A DNA stretch of 64,000 bases from Thermomonas brevis (GTDB taxonomy: Bacteria > Pseudomonadota > Gammaproteobacteria > Xanthomonadales > Xanthomonadaceae): NCBI RefSeq assembly GCF_014395425.1, contig NZ_CP060711.1, forward strand, positions 496,001-560,000. The letters are read 5' to 3'. Positions within the stretch are counted from its first letter, which is position 1, and each line of letters starts with the position of its first letter. The translations under genes were made by a program, and so were the position numbers. The notes beneath the pieces are model-generated. The model was given only the letters and a program-made list of their open reading frames with translations. It made no database searches and was not told the origin of the DNA. Shown here one piece after another: positions 60,817 through 64,000 of this stretch.

Positions 60817-62081
60817 GCGCTCCTCCATTCGTCGGCGGGTCGTTCGTCCGCGATCATCGCATCGAAGTCCTGGCGCCTGCGGATCAGCGCGTAGCGGCCG
60901 TCGTCGAGCAGCACTTCCGCCGCCAGCGGGCGCGAGTTGTAGGTCGAGGCCATCGATGCGCCATACGCGCCCGCGCCAAGGATCGCCACCAGGTCGCCGG
61001 CCTCGCAGCGCGGCAGTTCGCGGTTCTGCGCGAAGGTGTCGCCAGTCTCGCAGACCGGGCCAACCACGTCGTAGGCCAATCGCTCGCATCCGGTGTTGTC
61101 GCCGATCCGCACGATGTCGTGCCAAGCCTCGTACAGACTGGGCCGCAGCAGGTCGTTCATCGCCGCATCCAGCACCAGGAAGCGGCGCGCCTCGCCCCGC
61201 TTCACCAGCAGCACGCGAGACAGCAGGACGCCGGCCTCGGCCACCAGCCAGCGGCCGGGTTCGACCAGGATGCGGCCCGCGAAGCCGTGCAGCGCTTCGC
61301 GGATCAGGGCGGCGTAGTCGAAGGCGTCTGGCGCCTGCTCGCCGTCGCGATAGCGCACGCCCAGTCCGCCGCCCACGTCGATGCTTGCGATGTCGTGGCC
61401 GGCCGCCGCGAGTTCCTTCCAGAACGCGGCCATCCGCGCCAGCGCCTCGCGCACCGGATCGAGGCTGAGCAGCTGCGAACCGATGTGCATGTGCAGCCCG
61501 TCCAGCCGCACGTTCGGCCATTGCGCCTTCGCGTCGAACCAGCCGCGCGCCTCCGCGATCGACACGCCGAACTTGTTCTCCGCCTTGCCGGTGGAAATCT
61601 TGGCGTGGGTCAGCGCGTCCACGTCGGGATTGATCCGCACCGAGGCGACCGCCGTGCAGCCGCGCGCGGCGGCGATGCGCTGGATCGCGTCAAGCTCCGC
61701 GCGCGACTCGACGTTGAAGCGCCCGATGCCGGCCGCCAGCGCCGCGTCGATCTCGGCATCGGTCTTGCCGACCCCGGAGAACACGATGTCGGCGGCGGCG
61801 ATACCGGCGCGCAGCGCGCGCTGCATTTCCCCGCCGGACACGATGTCCGCGCCCGCGCCTTCCTCCGCCAGCAGGCGCAGGATCGCGCCATTGCCGTTGG
61901 CCTTGACCGCGTAGCGGATGCCCGCGTCCATGCCCGCCAGCGCCGCGCGCAGTGCGCGGACGCGTTCGCGGATCGCCGGCGCGGAGTACGCATACAGCGG
62001 CGTGCCCTCGCGCGCGACGAGCGCGGCCAGGTCGACGCCCGCGAATGTTCCGGTATTGCCGATCAAACCCGACACCTGCAT
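60813..62081 (-). CDS. lysA: Diaminopimelate decarboxylase
   Basis: 422 residues. The PLP lysine is Lys60 in RYAVKANGNGAIL; SIDVGGGLGVRY and ILVEPGRWLVAEAG bind the cofactor phosphate and substrate; CETGDTFAQNRELP carries the Cys and Glu/Asp of the dimer active site. The enzyme makes lysine from meso-diaminopimelate. First gene of a four-gene minus-strand operon in which each gene overlaps the next. A terminator for the upstream gene sits directly before it. Confidence 0.95.
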   Translation of the reverse strand: MQVSGLIGNTGTFAGVDLAALVAREGTPLYAYSAPAIRERVRALRAALAGMDAGIRYAVKANGNGAILRLLAEEGAGADIVSGGEMQRALRAGIAAADIVFSGVGKTDAEIDAALAAGIGRFNVESRAELDAIQRIAAARGCTAVASVRINPDVDALTHAKISTGKAENKFGVSIAEARGWFDAKAQWPNVRLDGLHMHIGSQLLSLDPVREALARMAAFWKELAAAGHDIASIDVGGGLGVRYRDGEQAPDAFDYAALIREALHGFAGRILVEPGRWLVAEAGVLLSRVLLVKRGEARRFLVLDAAMNDLLRPSLYEAWHDIVRIGDNTGCERLAYDVVGPVCETGDTFAQNRELPRCEAGDLVAILGAGAYGASMASTYNSRPLAAEVLLDDGRYALIRRRQDFDAMIADERPADEWRSA

Positions 62082-62089
62082 CCGATCTC

Positions 62090-62119
62090 AAAAAAACGGC
62101 GGCCCGGCAACGGGCCGCC
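62090..62119 (-). terminator. Terminator of the TonB receptor gene
   Basis: Perfect 9-bp stem (GGCGGCCCG at 62098-62106, CGGGCCGCC at 62111-62119) with a GCAA loop; on the minus strand it is followed by a run of seven T residues (62090-62096). It separates the TonB receptor gene from lysA. Confidence 0.9.
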
Positions 62120-62161
62120 TCCAGGGGAACCGCAAATCCGCATCGTCTTCCGATGGAGAGA

Positions 62162-64000
62162 TCAGAAGTTGTAGGTCATGACCAGTTGCATGTAGCGAGG
62201 AGACTGCCAACGCGTGCCTTCTCCGAAGAATGGGCGCTTGACGCCACGGGCGGCTTCGTAACGGGAATGGACGTTGACTACTTCCTGGTTGTTGAGCAGG
62301 TTGTAGACCGAGAAGCGGACCTTCAGATCCACGTCCGGCACCGGCAGCGTCCAAGTGACGTTCGCACCGACGTCGTAAGTCCACGGCAGCCTGCCGAACG
62401 CGCCGCGCGGGGAATACTTCATGACCCAGTCGGCGGGATTGCTGGACGAGCAGTTCTGTTCGCACAGCCAGAACGAACCGCCACCGCCGTATTCGTTGGA
62501 CGGGCTACCCGCACTGCGGCCATCGTTCGGCCAATAGGTGCCGAAGCCGGTGATCGGACCGCCCGACACCGCCGTGACAGTACCGCCGAACGACCACATG
62601 TCGTTGAGCTTGTAGGCGCCGCGCAGCTTGATCTGGTGCCTGTGGTCGTTGAACAGCGGGCCGTAGTCTTGGTTGTTGGCCGGATGGTCGAAGTTCTGGG
62701 TGAGGCCGGTATCCGCATATCCGGTATCCGAGTTCACCGGTCCTTCGAAATTGCCCTCGCTCTTCGACCACAGATAGCTGGCGTTGAACGACCACTTGCC
62801 ATCCCACGCGCGGTCGATCTGGAACTCCACCGCCTTGTAGGTACGCCTGGGCTTGGAATATCCCATCACTACACCCGTAGTGCTGGCCTTGTAGCCGTCC
62901 TTCGAGGTATCGATGGTGATGTAGCTATCGGTGTCTTCGCACCACAGCGTTACCTTTTCGCCCGGATTCACGTACGGCCAATCGCCGGAGATACAGCCGT
63001 AGGAGTTGATGTTCACATCGTCGACGGTGCGGCCCATGCGGCGGTAGGTCGCGTTCACGCCCCAAGACCATTCCCGGTTCAAAGCTTTCTGGAATCCCAG
63101 AATGGCTTCATCCTGGAATGGAGCCTTGATGTTCTTCGCCACCGCTTCGCGGAAGTCTTCCTTCGGCAGTACGTTCTGCGAATCGTCCACCGAGCCGATC
63201 TGCGCGCCCAGGATCGGGGCGAGGTAAGACTCGCCCGTTTCGGGATTCTTCTGCTCGCTCCACCCATTCAACACGTAGAACTTGTGTTCGTCGATGGTGC
63301 CGCCACCGAAATAGTCGGTCACCTTGTTGGTCACGGGCAGGTAATAGCGGCCCAGGTTACCGAACAGCTTGGTGCTGCCGTCGCCCTTCATGTCGTAGCT
63401 GAAGCCGAAGCGCGGCGCCAGCATGTTGTCGATCTTGATGAAGGTCTTGCCGAAGATCTTGTTGTCGAACTGATCCAAACGCAGGCCCGCGGTCAACAGG
63501 AACCGATCGGTGACGTTCCAGACATCCTCCAGATAAAACGCCTGGGTAAGTCCTTCGGTCAGGGCGCCGGTGGCGTAATGGCGCGCATCGACGACGTCGG
63601 TGACGCCAGCCGGAACAAGCGCGCCGTTGCTCAGTTCATCACCGGGCTTCATCACCGTGGCTGAGTACGCCCAGCCATCGCCCGGATTGAACAGGGAGTT
63701 GTCGCTGGTCACCTTTTCATGATCGAAGCCGAAGCGCAGCAGGTGATCGCCCAGCGTCCATTCGAAGTCCAGGCGGGCCGCTTCGCGCTTGTCGTAGCGG
63801 CTGTACGGACGCGCATTGGTCGGATGGCAACCGACAGGCAAGCTCGGCTCACCGTATTTATCGTCGTATTCCCCGGACCGGGTGACGATGCTGCATGCCC
63901 CGTCCAGTTCTGAACCGCCGGTGGCGCTGAGCTTGTTGATGCCGTACAGCGCCTTGGCGGTGAAGTTGTCGCCGAAGTGGCCGGTATAGGTCAGCGACCA
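62162..64000 (-). CDS. TonB-dependent receptor, Oar-like, C-terminal part
   Basis: The last 612 codons of an outer-membrane receptor; the N-terminus lies beyond the window. Beta-barrel strands alternate throughout (GDHLLRFGFDHEKVT, FLLTAGLRLDQFDN, TKLFGNLGRYYLPV, FNASYLWSKSEGNFEG, HQIKLRGAYKLNDMWSFGG), and the chain ends in ...RYMQLVMTYNF, with the terminal Phe needed for outer-membrane insertion. The asymmetric loops and lack of siderophore-type motifs fit the OmpA-related Oar group, common in Xanthomonadaceae. The substrate is unknown. Transcription ends at the terminator before lysA. Confidence 0.88.
   Translation of the reverse strand, partial: WSLTYTGHFGDNFTAKALYGINKLSATGGSELDGACSIVTRSGEYDDKYGEPSLPVGCHPTNARPYSRYDKREAARLDFEWTLGDHLLRFGFDHEKVTSDNSLFNPGDGWAYSATVMKPGDELSNGALVPAGVTDVVDARHYATGALTEGLTQAFYLEDVWNVTDRFLLTAGLRLDQFDNKIFGKTFIKIDNMLAPRFGFSYDMKGDGSTKLFGNLGRYYLPVTNKVTDYFGGGTIDEHKFYVLNGWSEQKNPETGESYLAPILGAQIGSVDDSQNVLPKEDFREAVAKNIKAPFQDEAILGFQKALNREWSWGVNATYRRMGRTVDDVNINSYGCISGDWPYVNPGEKVTLWCEDTDSYITIDTSKDGYKASTTGVVMGYSKPRRTYKAVEFQIDRAWDGKWSFNASYLWSKSEGNFEGPVNSDTGYADTGLTQNFDHPANNQDYGPLFNDHRHQIKLRGAYKLNDMWSFGGTVTAVSGGPITGFGTYWPNDGRSAGSPSNEYGGGGSFWLCEQNCSSSNPADWVMKYSPRGAFGRLPWTYDVGANVTWTLPVPDVDLKVRFSVYNLLNNQEVVNVHSRYEAARGVKRPFFGEGTRWQSPRYMQLVMTYNF

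Overview
The window is high-GC DNA whose gene content points to a gammaproteobacterium of the Xanthomonadaceae/Lysobacteraceae group (Lysobacter, Luteimonas, Thermomonas or Pseudoxanthomonas-like). The pointers are a FimX/Filp-type degenerate GGDEF-EAL protein, a DksA with a long Lys/Ala/Pro-rich extension, an EF-P/EpmB pair, the ubiG-gph-short phytoene synthase cluster, an Oar-like TonB receptor, and inverted dispersed repeats of the kind common in this family. The species cannot be fixed from the sequence alone.

Region 1 (1-28.9 kb) is ordinary chromosome. In order it holds a partial class I fumarase, an ABC exporter, a PQQ-type sugar dehydrogenase lipoprotein, DUF488, fpr, a glutathione peroxidase pair, dcp, dksA, yidD-pyrC, folE2, and the overlapping block amidohydrolase-ubiG-gph followed by a phytoene-synthase-like gene. 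After these come divergent efp/epmB, the FimX-like regulator, htpX, gluQ, phbB, a small cytochrome, a glycine-zipper lipoprotein, DUF456, an M48 protease, an FGE-like lipoprotein and rnd.

Region 2 (28.99-38.29 kb) is a compact integrated element inserted at the 3' end of a tRNA-Ala(CGC) gene. It carries a tyrosine integrase, an AlpA-type regulator, a C4-like antisense RNA facing a structured leader, a chain of small overlapping genes, an SF3-like ATPase, iteron-like repeats, a Nu1-like terminase small subunit, and a prohead protease/major capsid fusion. There is no portal, large terminase or tail gene. This is the layout of a phage satellite that would build its own shell but need a helper for the rest. 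Matched pairs of 12-bp repeats lie at both ends. Just beyond the right end is the remnant of a second, similarly organised element (38.3-38.8 kb), followed by AT-richer, gene-poor DNA with one small secreted protein.

Region 3 (39.8-46.1 kb) holds csbD, a chemoreceptor and a VIT/DUF2135 surface protein.

Region 4 (46.2-57.5 kb) is a seven-gene, tightly packed operon: YjfI-like, PspA-like, YqiJ-like, YqiK flotillin, a 1781-residue AAA ATPase, a frameshifted small gene and TelA. It starts at a promoter overlapped by a perfect 12-bp inverted repeat that includes the first start codon. The genes look like one envelope-stress module: membrane scaffold (flotillin, OB-fold partner), membrane binder (PspA), a large ATPase, and a toxic-anion-resistance partner.

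Region 5 (57.5-64 kb) holds the overlapping minus-strand genes lysA, serine hydrolase, VanX-like dipeptidase and serine hydrolase, which suggest linked diaminopimelate and peptidoglycan peptide metabolism. It ends with the C-terminal part of a TonB-dependent receptor running off the window.
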